From: Mycobacterium sp. shizuoka-1
GTDB taxonomy: Bacteria; Actinomycetota; Actinomycetes; Mycobacteriales; Mycobacteriaceae
NCBI RefSeq assembly: GCF_002723835.1
Contig: NZ_BEWG01000013.1
Location: 1 to 64,000 of the forward strand
Direction of reading: 5' to 3'
DNA length: 64,000 bases
A program made the position numbers and the translations under genes. Below the pieces are notes generated by a model. The model ran no database searches and was not told the origin of the DNA. It saw nothing but the letters and a program-made list of their open reading frames with translations. Shown one piece after another: positions 53,781 to 62,327 of the stretch; position 1 is the first letter of the stretch; each line of letters begins with the position of its first letter.

Positions 53781-55907
53781 ATGGCCGACAAGACGAACAC
53801 TGCCCAGGCCGCCCGGTCGGTCCCCACTGCGGACAGCCCCGCAGCCGTCCGCAACGTCGTGCTCGTCGGCCCGTCCGGCGCGGGCAAGACCACACTCGTG
53901 GAGAGCCTCCTGGTGTCCGCCGGTGTGCTGTCCCGGCCGGGTTCGGTGCTCGACGGCACCACGGTGTGCGATTTCGACGAGGCCGCCATCCGCCAACAAC
54001 GCTCGGTGGGTCTGGCGCTCGCGCCCATCCCGCACGACGGGGTCAAGGTCAACCTGATCGACACCCCCGGATACGCCGATTTCATCGGCGAATTGCGAGC
54101 CGGTCTGCGCGCTGCCGAATGCGCATTGTTCGCGATCGCCGCCAACGAGGACATCGACGAGGCGACCCGCGCGCTGTGGCACGAGTGCGACGAGGTGGGC
54201 ATGCCCCGCGCGGTGGCGATCACCAAGCTCGACCACGCGCGAGCCAGCTACGGCGCCGCCCTGCGCGCGGCCCAGGAAGCCTTCGGGGACAAGGTGCTGC
54301 CGCTGTACCTGCCGACCGAGGCCGGACTGGTGGGGCTGCTGTCCGGCAAGCAGTACGACTATCGCGACGGCACCCGCACCGTCCATCCGCCCGACGACGG
54401 GTATGCCGAAGCGATCGCCGAGCATCGTGGCGCCCTGATCGAGGGCATCATCGAGGAATCCGAGGACGAATCGTTGATGGAGCGCTACCTGGGCGGCGAG
54501 GCGATCGACGAGGCCGCGTTGATCGCCGATCTGGAGAAAGCCGTCGCCCGTGCATCGTTCTTCCCGGTCATTCCGGTGTGCAGCGCCACCGGGGTGGGCA
54601 CCTACGAGCTGCTGGAGGTCGCCACCCGCGGCTTCCCGTCGCCGCCCGAACACGTGCTGCCCGAGGTCTACAACCCGCACGGCGTGGCCCGCACCGGCCT
54701 GTCCTGCGACCCCGACGGACCTTTGCTCGCCGAGGTGGTCAAGACGACGTCGGATCCCTACGTCGGCAGGGTCAGCCTGGTCCGGGTGTTCTCCGGCACC
54801 ATCAGGCCCGACACGACAGTGCATGTGTCGGGCCATTTTTCGGCCTTCTTCGAGGCGAACACGCACGCCGACCACGACGAGGACGAACGCGTGGGCGCCC
54901 TGTCGTTCCCGCTGGGCAAACAGCAACGCCCGGCGTCGGCGGTGGTCGCCGGCGACATCTGTGCGATCGGACGGCTGACCCGCGCCGAGACCGGAGACAC
55001 GTTGTCAGACAAGGCCGATCCGCTGCTGCTCAAACCGTGGACGATGCCCGAGCCGCTACTGCCCGTGGCGATCGCGGCTCGCGCCAAGACCGACGAGGAC
55101 AAGCTCTCGGCCGGCCTGCAACGGCTGGCCGCCGAAGACCCGACGCTGCGCATCGAGCAGAACCCGCAGACCCACCAGATCGTGTTGTGGTGCATGGGCG
55201 AAGCGCACTCCGGTGTGGTGCTCGACGCGCTGGCCAACCGGTACGGCGTCAACGTCGACACCGTCGACGTGCACATCCCGCTGCGCGAAACGTTCGGTGG
55301 ATCGGCCACCGGGCACGGCCGCCACGTCAAGCAGTCCGGCGGACACGGCCAGTACGCGGTGTGCGACATCGAGGTGCAACCGCTGCCCGAAGGTGCCGGC
55401 TTCGAGTTCGTCGACAAGGTCGTGGGCGGTGCGGTACCCCGTCAGTTCATCCCGAGCGTCGAGAAGGGGGTGCGGGCCCAGATGGAGCGTGGCGTGCAGG
55501 CCGGCTATCCGGTCGTCGACATCCGGGTGACCCTCGTCGACGGCAAGGCACACAGTGTGGACTCCTCCGACATGGCCTTCCAGATGGCCGGCGCGCTGGC
55601 GTTGCGCGAGGCCGCCGCGAACACCCGGATCACGCTGCTCGAACCGGTCGACGAGGTCACCATCGAGGTGCCCGACGATCTCGTCGGCGCCGTGATGGGC
55701 GACCTGTCCAGCCGCCGGGGTCGGGTCCTGGGCACCGAACAGGCGCGCGCGAGCCACACCGTGATCCGAGCCGAGGTCCCCCAGGCGGAGCTGACCCGCT
55801 ACGTCATCGACCTGCGCAGCCTCAGCCACGGCTCCGCGACGTTCCGCCGCTCATTCGCCCGTCATGAAGCGATGCCAGAAGCCGTCGCCGCGAAGGTCCT
55901 GGGCTGA
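53781..55907 (+). CDS. fusA2: EF-G-like GTPase (FusA2)
   Basis: This 708-residue protein has G-domain P-loop GPSGAGKTT (EF-G has AHIDAGKTT), G2 region RQQRSVGLALAP, G3 DTPGYADF and TKLD, then EF-G domains II-V (GHGRHVKQSGGHGQYA; SSRRGRVLG). Canonical EF-G has DTPGHxDF with a catalytic His; here it is Tyr. Published work on M. smegmatis EF-G2 reported GTP binding without ribosome-stimulated GTPase. The match to Rv0120c is from memory. ATG 53781 follows GAGGAGG. The role is unknown. Confidence 0.9.
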   Translation: MADKTNTAQAARSVPTADSPAAVRNVVLVGPSGAGKTTLVESLLVSAGVLSRPGSVLDGTTVCDFDEAAIRQQRSVGLALAPIPHDGVKVNLIDTPGYADFIGELRAGLRAAECALFAIAANEDIDEATRALWHECDEVGMPRAVAITKLDHARASYGAALRAAQEAFGDKVLPLYLPTEAGLVGLLSGKQYDYRDGTRTVHPPDDGYAEAIAEHRGALIEGIIEESEDESLMERYLGGEAIDEAALIADLEKAVARASFFPVIPVCSATGVGTYELLEVATRGFPSPPEHVLPEVYNPHGVARTGLSCDPDGPLLAEVVKTTSDPYVGRVSLVRVFSGTIRPDTTVHVSGHFSAFFEANTHADHDEDERVGALSFPLGKQQRPASAVVAGDICAIGRLTRAETGDTLSDKADPLLLKPWTMPEPLLPVAIAARAKTDEDKLSAGLQRLAAEDPTLRIEQNPQTHQIVLWCMGEAHSGVVLDALANRYGVNVDTVDVHIPLRETFGGSATGHGRHVKQSGGHGQYAVCDIEVQPLPEGAGFEFVDKVVGGAVPRQFIPSVEKGVRAQMERGVQAGYPVVDIRVTLVDGKAHSVDSSDMAFQMAGALALREAAANTRITLLEPVDEVTIEVPDDLVGAVMGDLSSRRGRVLGTEQARASHTVIRAEVPQAELTRYVIDLRSLSHGSATFRRSFARHEAMPEAVAAKVLG

Positions 55908-55939
55908 GAGCCGGCGGCCACCCGGTAACGTCATTCTCC

Positions 55940-56323
55940 ATGACTGCACCGCGCTCGCTTCGGGAGTTGTTCGACCAGCTCGGCCTGCGGGTTGTCGAGT
56001 CGACGGATGACACCGTGGTCATGGAGATGCCGGTGGACGAGCGCACCAGAAACACCGCAGGCGGCCTGCAGGGCGGGTTGATCGCCACGATGGCCGACGT
56101 CGCGGCGGGGCAACTGGCCTCGGCGGCAACCCCGTTCGGGTTCGGTATCGCGACCACCGATCTGTTCATCCGCTACCTGCGCCCGATCAAGGTGGGACCG
56201 GCCCGAGCCGTGGCCAAGATCCTGCGCACGGGCAAGCGCTCGGTGGTGGTGCAAGTCGACATCCACCGCGGCGAGGACAACGAACTCGCGGCCACCAGCA
56301 CGATCAACTTCGCCGCAGTCTGA
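55940..56323 (+). CDS. PaaI-type hot-dog thioesterase
   Basis: This 127-residue single hot-dog protein has the core TRNTAGGLQGGLIATMADVAAG (about 36-57), YLRPIKVGPARAVAKILRTG and VQVDIHRGEDNELAATS. PaaI relatives hydrolyse phenylacetyl- or other acyl-CoA. ATG 55940 starts 33 bp after the GTPase stop; co-transcription is possible. The short length is typical of the family. Confidence 0.88.
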   Translation: MTAPRSLRELFDQLGLRVVESTDDTVVMEMPVDERTRNTAGGLQGGLIATMADVAAGQLASAATPFGFGIATTDLFIRYLRPIKVGPARAVAKILRTGKRSVVVQVDIHRGEDNELAATSTINFAAV

Positions 56324-56328
56324 CGACG

Positions 56329-56407
56329 TCGACTCTGCGGTGGGCGCATCGACTCTGCGCCGAGGGCGCCCGCGCGGGCCCAGAACACACCCGGTACGCA
56401 GACTCGA
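56329..56407. repeat. Repeated 11-bp word in intergenic region
   Basis: TCGACTCTGCG occurs at 56329-56339 and 56349-56359 (20-bp period), with an inverted near-copy CGCAGACTCGA at 56397-56407. They fill the gap between the thioesterase stop and the TetR operator. They may be a hairpin, a regulator site or part of a dispersed mycobacterial repeat. Confidence 0.45.
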
Positions 56408-56432
56408 TGAACCGGCACTGGCGCCAGGTGGT

Positions 56433-56452
56433 TATGTATGGTTGCATACATA
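56433..56452. promoter_or_regulatory. 8-4-8 palindrome, probable TetR autoregulatory operator
   Basis: TATGTATG (56433-56440), GTTG, CATACATA (56445-56452) is a perfect inverted repeat 3 bp before the tetR ATG. TetR repressors commonly bind such sites overlapping their own promoters. AT-rich sequence like this is rare in the genome. It probably controls tetR and the downstream molybdopterin gene. Confidence 0.75.
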
Positions 56453-56455
56453 GGC

Positions 56456-57013
56456 ATGACGAGCCCGCGCGACCGGATGGTCGCCTCCGCCGCACTGCTG
56501 ATTCGCGAACGCGGAGCGCAGTCGACGGCGATCGCCGACGTGCTGGCGCACAGTGGTGCACCGCGGGGCTCGGCGTATCACTACTTTCCCGGCGGCCGCA
56601 CCCAACTGCTCTGTGAGGCGGTCGATTACGTCGCCGATTTCGTCGCGGCCCGGATGGCCAAAGCCACCAGCAGCACTGAATTGCTCGACTCACTGGTGCG
56701 CTTCTACCGCAAGAACTTGCTGGAGACCGACTATCGGGCGGGCTGCCCGGTGGTGGCGGTCGCGGTCGAATCGGGCGAGCCGGGCACCGACAACCCGGTG
56801 CTCGAACGGGCCGCCGCCACGTTCACCCGGTGGAACGGCCTGATCACCGAACGCCTGATGGCCGACGGCATCGCCGCCGGGCGCGCCGCGGAGCTGGCGG
56901 TGACGCTGACCGCCGGCCTCGAAGGCGCCATCGTGCTGGCCCGGGCGGCGCGCGACATCGCCCCCCTCGACATCGTCCATCGGCAACTGCGCGGCCTGCT
57001 GCAGGCCGAGTGA
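56456..57013 (+). CDS. TetR-family regulator (LmrA/YxaF type)
   Basis: This 185-residue protein has N-terminal HTH MVASAALLIRERGAQSTAIA, VLAHSGAPRGSAYHYF and GGRTQLLCEAV, the LmrA/YxaF-type signature, plus a C-terminal ligand domain. ATG 56456 lies 3 bp past a perfect palindrome. It is 14 bp upstream of the molybdopterin oxidoreductase gene, which it likely regulates. The pair resembles Rv0196-Rv0197 of M. tuberculosis (from memory). Confidence 0.9.
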   Translation: MTSPRDRMVASAALLIRERGAQSTAIADVLAHSGAPRGSAYHYFPGGRTQLLCEAVDYVADFVAARMAKATSSTELLDSLVRFYRKNLLETDYRAGCPVVAVAVESGEPGTDNPVLERAAATFTRWNGLITERLMADGIAAGRAAELAVTLTAGLEGAIVLARAARDIAPLDIVHRQLRGLLQAE

Positions 57014-57027
57014 GGAAGGAAGTTCCG

Positions 57028-59289
57028 ATGTCCGCTGACTGGCAACCGACGGCCTGCATCCTGTGCGAATGCAACTGCGGCATCGTGGTGCAGACCGACG
57101 TTGTGGACGGGATCCGCACCCTGGCCCGCATCCGCGGCGACAAGGACAACCCCGCTTCGCAGGGCTACACCTGCAACAAGGCGTTGCGCCTGGACCACTA
57201 CCAGAACAACCGCGCCCGGCTCACCTCGCCGATGCGCCGCACTGCTGACGGCGACTACGAGGAAATCGACTGGGACACTGCGATCACCGAGATCGCGGCG
57301 GGCTTTCGGCGCATCGCCGACACCTACGGCGGGGAGAAGATCTTCTACTACGGCGGCGGCGGACAGGGAAACCACCTGGGCGGCGCCTACAGCAGCTCCT
57401 TCCTCAAGCTGCTCGGCTCCCGGTACCGGTCCAATGCGCTGGCGCAGGAGAAGACCGGTGAGAACTGGGTGGACATGCAGCTCTACGGCGGCCATACCCG
57501 GGGCGAGTTCGAGCACGCCGAGGTCTCGGTGTTCGTCGGCAAGAACCCGTGGATGTCGCAGAGCTTCCCGCGGGCGCGCACGGTGCTCAACGACATCGCC
57601 AAGGACCCGGCCCGCTCGATGGTGGTGATCGACCCGGTGGTCACCGACACCGCCAAGATGGCCGACTTCCATCTGCGGGTGCGGCCCGGCACCGACGCCT
57701 GGTGCCTGGCCGCGCTGGCCGCGGTGCTGGTGCAGGAGAACCTCTGTGACGAAGCCTTTCTCGCCGAGCACGTGCAGGGCGCCGACGACGTCCGCGCGGT
57801 GCTGGCGACGATCCCCGTCGGCGAATACGCCCAGCGCAGCGGGGTCGACGAGGAATTGGTACGCGCGGCCGCGCGCCGGATCGCCGCGGCCGATTCGGTG
57901 GCGGTCTTCGAGGACCTCGGCGTCCAGCAGGCACCCAACAGCACCCTGTGCTCCTACCTCAACAAACTGTTGTGGATCCTGACCGGCAGCTTCGCCAAAC
58001 GCGGTGGGCAACACCTCCATTCGTCGTTCGCGCCGTTGTTCAGTCTCAGCGGGGTCGGGCGCAGCCCGGTGACCGGCGCACCGATCATCGCCGGCCTGAT
58101 GCCGTCGAATGTGGTGCCGGAAGAGATCCTGACCGATCACCCCGACCGGTTCCGGGCCATGCTGGTCGAGAGCGCAAACCCGGCTCATTCGATCGCCGAC
58201 TCGCAGAACTGCCACGCCGCCTTCGAATCGCTGGAACTGCTCGTGGTGATCGACGTCGCTATGACCGAGACCGCGCGGCTGGCCCACTACGTGCTGCCCG
58301 CGGCCAGCCAGTTCGAGAAGCCGGAAGCCACCTTCTTCAACTTCGAGTTCCCCCGCAACGAGTTTCACCTGCGCCACCGGTTGTTCGAACCCACACCGGG
58401 CACGCTGCCCGAACCCGAGATCTGGGCCCGACTGGTCCGTGCGCTCGGTGTGGTCAGCGACGACGACTTGCGCCCACTGCGCGAGGCGGCCGGCCAAGGG
58501 CTCGACGCCTACGCCCAGGCGTTCTTCACCGAACTGGCCGCCAACCCGGCGCTGGGCAAGGTGTTGCCGCACGTGCTCTACGAGACGCTGGGGCCCACTC
58601 TGCCCGAGGGCCTGGCCGGGGCGGCGGCCCTGTGGGGGCTGGCCCAGAAAGCCTTCGCCGCCTACCCGGACGCGGTACGCCGTGCGGGTCATGCCGACGG
58701 AAACGCGCTCTTCGAGGCCATCCTCACCAGTAGATCCGGGGTGACGTTCACCGAGCACGAATACGCCGACGACTGGGCACTGATGAACCCTCCCGACCGC
58801 AAGATCGCCCTGGTGATCCCCGAGATGCTCGACGACATCCGGGCCTTGGCCGACTCCCCGCCGGAGTTGACCACCACCGAGTTCCCGATCGTGCTGTCGG
58901 CCGGGGAGCGTCGGGCGTTCACCGCCAACGACATCCTGCGCGACCCGTCGTGGCGAAAGCGCGACGCCGACGGGGCGCTGCGGGTCAGCGCCGCCGACGC
59001 CGTCGCACTCGGCCTGGTCGACGGCGGCCGGGCCCGAATCACCACCGCCGCGGGCAGCGCCGAGGCCACGGTCGAGATCAGCGACACCATGCTGCCTGGA
59101 CATGCCGCCCTGCCCAACGGCTTCGGCCTGGATTACGTCGACGCCGACGGCCGGCGCCGGGTTCCCGGCGTCGCACCGAACGCACTGACCTCCACCGACT
59201 GGCGCGACCCCTACGCCGGCACGCCGTGGCACAAGCACGTCCCCGCGCGCATCGAGGCGATACCGGCCGGCCTGGTCGCCGCCGGCTGA
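57028..59289 (+). CDS. Molybdopterin-dependent oxidoreductase (bis-MGD, formate dehydrogenase-like)
   Basis: This 753-residue protein has an N-terminal 4Fe-4S motif (ACILCECNCG, then GYTCNKAL), the molybdopterin domains (TYGGEKIFYYGGGGQGNHLGG; KNPWMSQSFPRA; VVIDPVVTDTAK) and a C-terminal molybdopterin-binding domain (VLSAGERRAFTANDI). The class resembles FdhF/NarB-type enzymes. The substrate is unknown; the neighbours suggest hydroxylation or dehydrogenation of a lipid or aromatic compound. ATG 57028 follows GAGGAAGGA. Confidence 0.9.
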   Translation: MSADWQPTACILCECNCGIVVQTDVVDGIRTLARIRGDKDNPASQGYTCNKALRLDHYQNNRARLTSPMRRTADGDYEEIDWDTAITEIAAGFRRIADTYGGEKIFYYGGGGQGNHLGGAYSSSFLKLLGSRYRSNALAQEKTGENWVDMQLYGGHTRGEFEHAEVSVFVGKNPWMSQSFPRARTVLNDIAKDPARSMVVIDPVVTDTAKMADFHLRVRPGTDAWCLAALAAVLVQENLCDEAFLAEHVQGADDVRAVLATIPVGEYAQRSGVDEELVRAAARRIAAADSVAVFEDLGVQQAPNSTLCSYLNKLLWILTGSFAKRGGQHLHSSFAPLFSLSGVGRSPVTGAPIIAGLMPSNVVPEEILTDHPDRFRAMLVESANPAHSIADSQNCHAAFESLELLVVIDVAMTETARLAHYVLPAASQFEKPEATFFNFEFPRNEFHLRHRLFEPTPGTLPEPEIWARLVRALGVVSDDDLRPLREAAGQGLDAYAQAFFTELAANPALGKVLPHVLYETLGPTLPEGLAGAAALWGLAQKAFAAYPDAVRRAGHADGNALFEAILTSRSGVTFTEHEYADDWALMNPPDRKIALVIPEMLDDIRALADSPPELTTTEFPIVLSAGERRAFTANDILRDPSWRKRDADGALRVSAADAVALGLVDGGRARITTAAGSAEATVEISDTMLPGHAALPNGFGLDYVDADGRRRVPGVAPNALTSTDWRDPYAGTPWHKHVPARIEAIPAGLVAAG

Positions 59290-59315
59290 GCGCCCGGGCT
59301 TGCTCCCGCTGTAAA

Positions 59316-59331
59316 TAAATCGCTTGATTTA
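59316..59331. promoter_or_regulatory. TAAATC-GCTT-GATTTA palindrome upstream of crotonase gene
   Basis: A perfect 6-4-6 inverted repeat lies in an AT-rich island of the 134-bp gap (59290-59423). Read on the minus strand it contains TAAATCAAGC, a word that also occurs at 61079-61088 beside the divergent tetR start. It is about 93 bp before the crotonase-fold gene. A TetR binding site is likely. Confidence 0.7.
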
Positions 59332-59423
59332 CTGCGCGCGGTCGACCGGTCCCGTTAGGTTGCAGGCATGGCGCTGCCGGTCGCCCGGCAGCCGTGCCGG
59401 CCGCCAGGACAGGAGCAATGACG

Positions 59424-60392
59424 ATGCAGCACGACTTCGAGGAGATGAAGAAGGAAGTCGAGCCGTTCATTAGGTTCGAGAAGGATGTCGCGAACCGGAT
59501 CGCCTACATCACCTTCGACCGGCCCGACGAGTTGAACTCGACCACCATGGGGATGCGGCAGAACTTCGCCGACATGATCCACAAGTGCAATGTCGACGAC
59601 GACGTCAAGGTCGTGGTGATCCGGGGCGAGGGCAACGACTTCGGCAGCGGCGGTGACCTGCCCGAGCAGCGGGAGATGCTGGAGAATCCGGGAACTCCTC
59701 TGCTGCATGAGCTTTCGATCAACGACGACAGCGTGAAGTATCCGCCCGGTGATTCCTACCGCTACCTCTACACCCTGACCGACCACTACGCCAAAGCCCG
59801 GGCCGGCAACCGGCCACTTCAGGAGTGCAAGAAGGTCACGATCGTGGAGGCCAAAGGGTACTGCTACGGCTGGCACTTCTACCAGGCCGGCGACGCGGAC
59901 CTCGTGGTGTCCTCCGACGACGCGCTGTTCGGCCACCCGGCGTTCCGGTATGTCGGCTGGGGCCCGCGGCTGTGGTGGTGGGCCGAGACCATGGGCCTGC
60001 GCAAGTTCTCCGAAATGCTCTTCACCGGAAGGCCGTTCACCGCAGCGGAGATGTACGACTGCGGCTTCATCAACAGTGTGGTTCCACGCGAACAACTCGA
60101 GGCCGAGACGCTCAAGTACGCGATGGCCTGCTCCAAGTCACGTCCCACCGACACCGTGGTGGTGCAGAAAAGCTTCCTCGAGCTCTACAAGCAGCACAAG
60201 GGTGAGTACTTCGGCAGCCTGCTGACCGGTGTGGTCGAAGGCATGCTGCCGATGATGACCAACGACCGGCCCAACTACCCCGACCTGACCGAGGGCACCT
60301 TCGAGAAGGGGCTGAACAACGTCGTCAAGGACAACGACCTGAACTTCCCGCCGGAGTGGCGACTCAGCCACTCCGGGCGTAGGAAGCCCTGA
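59424..60392 (+). CDS. Crotonase-fold protein lacking canonical hydratase glutamates
   Basis: This 322-residue protein has a crotonase core (oxyanion GSGGDL, VEAKGYCYGWHFYQAGDADL, FGHPAF). Aligned by eye with rat enoyl-CoA hydratase, positions of both catalytic Glu (E144 and E164) hold Tyr and Ala, so simple hydration is unlikely; hydrolase, decarboxylase or isomerase-type chemistry is possible. ATG 59424 is preferred over ATG 59418 because AGGAG lies 8 bp ahead. Its 3' end overlaps the convergent tetR by 29 bp. It is probably regulated by the upstream palindrome. Confidence 0.88.
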   Translation: MQHDFEEMKKEVEPFIRFEKDVANRIAYITFDRPDELNSTTMGMRQNFADMIHKCNVDDDVKVVVIRGEGNDFGSGGDLPEQREMLENPGTPLLHELSINDDSVKYPPGDSYRYLYTLTDHYAKARAGNRPLQECKKVTIVEAKGYCYGWHFYQAGDADLVVSSDDALFGHPAFRYVGWGPRLWWWAETMGLRKFSEMLFTGRPFTAAEMYDCGFINSVVPREQLEAETLKYAMACSKSRPTDTVVVQKSFLELYKQHKGEYFGSLLTGVVEGMLPMMTNDRPNYPDLTEGTFEKGLNNVVKDNDLNFPPEWRLSHSGRRKP

Positions 60393-61050
60393 CCCTGGCT
60401 CCCCGCGCCGGGACATCGGGGGCCTCCCACAATCCGACCAGTGCGTCGACCAGTTCGTCACCCACCACCGACCAGCTCGGACCGGCAGCCGGGCCGCCGG
60501 CACGCTCGCCTTCAATCTCGGCGCAGGTGTGCATCAACAGATTTCGCGCCATCGTCCAGCGGATCACCCGGACCCGCTTGGGGCGCTCAGGCAGGCAACG
60601 GTTGATCCCCCGCACCGTCTTGACCATGAGCTCGGACGTCATCGCCTCCGACCCGACCTGCTCCCGACAGGCGGGGTCGGCCATCACCTGAGCCGCGAAA
60701 CGCGCGTACGTCGTGGGTGATCCGAGAGACTCCAGATGCTCGGTCAGCGGGTAGACCAGGATGCCGATCCAGTCCCGCAGCTGCGGAGCCGCGGGCAGGT
60801 CGGCGAGCCTGCGCCGCCGAATCTCGTCGATGGCGCCGTGGTGGCGAGACTCGATCGCGCGCAGCAGGTCGGCTCGCGACCCGAAGTGGTAGCAGGCTGC
60901 GGCGTTGTTGCCTTGGCCGGCCGCCTCGCTGATCTGGCGGTTCGACACCGCGTGCACGCCGTTCTCGGCAAAGAGTCGCTCTGCGGCCACCAACAGCGCA
61001 ACCCGGGTGACCGACGACCGGTCCGTGCTCGGGTCCTTGGCGGGGCTCAC
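60364..61050 (-). CDS. TetR-family regulator of catabolic island
   Basis: This 228-residue protein has N-terminal HTH RVALLVAAERLFAENGVHAV, NRQISEAAGQGNNAAACYHF and a C-terminal domain with several Arg (RPKRVRVIRWTMARNLL). GTG 61050 is taken; GTG 61077 in frame is a possible longer start. It converges with the crotonase gene. The word TAAATCAAGC lies just upstream of its start and also in the crotonase promoter, suggesting self-regulation plus control of that gene, and perhaps of the P450 operon. Confidence 0.88.
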   Translation of the reverse strand: MSPAKDPSTDRSSVTRVALLVAAERLFAENGVHAVSNRQISEAAGQGNNAAACYHFGSRADLLRAIESRHHGAIDEIRRRRLADLPAAPQLRDWIGILVYPLTEHLESLGSPTTYARFAAQVMADPACREQVGSEAMTSELMVKTVRGINRCLPERPKRVRVIRWTMARNLLMHTCAEIEGERAGGPAAGPSWSVVGDELVDALVGLWEAPDVPARGARVRASYARSG

Positions 61051-61078
61051 CGCTGTCAGTGAACACAAGGCCCACACC

Positions 61079-61088
61079 TAAATCAAGC
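61079..61088. promoter_or_regulatory. TAAATCAAGC half-site upstream of tetR
   Basis: A 10-bp word, identical to the minus-strand half of the palindrome at 59316-59331, lies between the P450 stop at 61104 and the tetR GTG at 61050. It fits a shared binding site for this TetR. A single half-site alone is weaker evidence. Confidence 0.5.
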
Positions 61089-61103
61089 CCGGACCAGTGC
61101 TCC

Positions 61104-62327
61104 TCACACCTGCACGGGCACGCTGTTCCAGCCCCACTGGAAGCTCGACGGCGGTCGCGACGCCTGCTCGGCGACAACGTGGTAGGCCGGCACGCGGCGC
61201 AGCCATTCCTGCAGCATGACCGCGATCTCCAACCGGGCCAAGTGATAGCCCAGGCAGAAGTGCTGGCCGCGACCGAATGCCAACGACCGTGCGATGGGCC
61301 TGTCCCAGCGGAACGTCTCCGGCTCGGGGAACTCCCGCTCGTCGGCGTTGGCCGACGCCAGCAAGGTGATGATGCGCTGCCCGGGCCGGATCGTCGTGTG
61401 GTGGATAGTGAAGGGCCGCCGTAGGGTTCGAGCGAACCACTGGGCCGGCGCGCAATAGCGGATGATCTCCTCGCGGGCCACCGGCACGGTGGCCGCCGGA
61501 TCGGCCCGCACCGCGGCCAGCTGGTCGGGATGGCGGCTGAGTTCCCACAGCCCATGGGCGACGATCTTCGGCACCGTCTCGGTCCCGCCGATGAACACCC
61601 CCAGCATCTGCACGGCGATCTCACTGTCGGACAGCCTCGACCCGTCCGGCAACTGGTAGGCCAGCAGCTTCTCCACGATCGGCGGCGGGTCGGCGACCGC
61701 ACCGGCACGCACCCGCTCGACCACCGGGATCAGGTATTCCAGGTAGCCCGGCCTGGCGTTGGCCACCTCGACCCCGCTGCCCGGCTGCGCCAGGCTGCCC
61801 GCATTCACGGTGGCCAGCACGTCGGCAGCCAGATCAGCCGGCACGCCGACCAGTTCGCAGACGACCGTGGCCGCGACGATGCCTGCGTAATCCTGAGTCA
61901 GGTCGAAGGAGGCCCGGGGCAGAAGGTCGTCGAGACGCTCGTTGGCCAGCTCCCGGATCCGGTCCTGCCAACCGGCGGCCGACTTCGGCCGGAACTGCCC
62001 GGCGGTGCACCGCCGTACCTCGTCGTAGAGCGGAGCGTCGAAGTTGGCATGAAACGGCAAGGGGTGCAAGGGCGGGTCGGCGACCGGCCCGTCGTTGTGG
62101 CGGGCCAGCACCGCGGCGGCCGGCAGCGTCCCCTCGGAAGCCACGAACGTCCCGTCGTTGACCTCGAGCACCTGCCAGACATCGGCGAAACGGGATACCG
62201 CATACGTGTCGAGGGCGTCGATGTAATAGAGCGGGTGGTGATCGCGCAGCGTTCGGTAGTACGGCCGCGGATCTGTCATCACCGCCGGGTCGAAGGGGTG
62301 GTACGAGAAGGACTGTGCCACAGCCAT
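61104..62327 (-). CDS. Cytochrome P450 (short form), part of the catabolic operon
   Basis: This 407-residue P450 has I-helix FIGGTETVPK (variant of AGxxT), K-helix EEIIRY and heme loop FGRGQHFCLGYHLARLE with the Cys ligand. ATG 62327 shares its first base with the preceding gene's stop (TAATG). It is in the same operon as the NIPSNAP-like protein, ferredoxin and second P450. Electrons probably come from the ferredoxin and a reductase outside the window. The substrate is unknown, but the genomic setting suggests lipid, steroid or terpenoid hydroxylation. Confidence 0.9.
   Translation of the reverse strand: MAVAQSFSYHPFDPAVMTDPRPYYRTLRDHHPLYYIDALDTYAVSRFADVWQVLEVNDGTFVASEGTLPAAAVLARHNDGPVADPPLHPLPFHANFDAPLYDEVRRCTAGQFRPKSAAGWQDRIRELANERLDDLLPRASFDLTQDYAGIVAATVVCELVGVPADLAADVLATVNAGSLAQPGSGVEVANARPGYLEYLIPVVERVRAGAVADPPPIVEKLLAYQLPDGSRLSDSEIAVQMLGVFIGGTETVPKIVAHGLWELSRHPDQLAAVRADPAATVPVAREEIIRYCAPAQWFARTLRRPFTIHHTTIRPGQRIITLLASANADEREFPEPETFRWDRPIARSLAFGRGQHFCLGYHLARLEIAVMLQEWLRRVPAYHVVAEQASRPPSSFQWGWNSVPVQV

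Noticed and set aside
56731..59238. 835-residue minus-strand frame opposite the molybdopterin gene
   Set aside because: It is an antisense frame with Gly/Arg/Val-rich composition and no motif; the sense gene has clear Fe-S and molybdopterin features.
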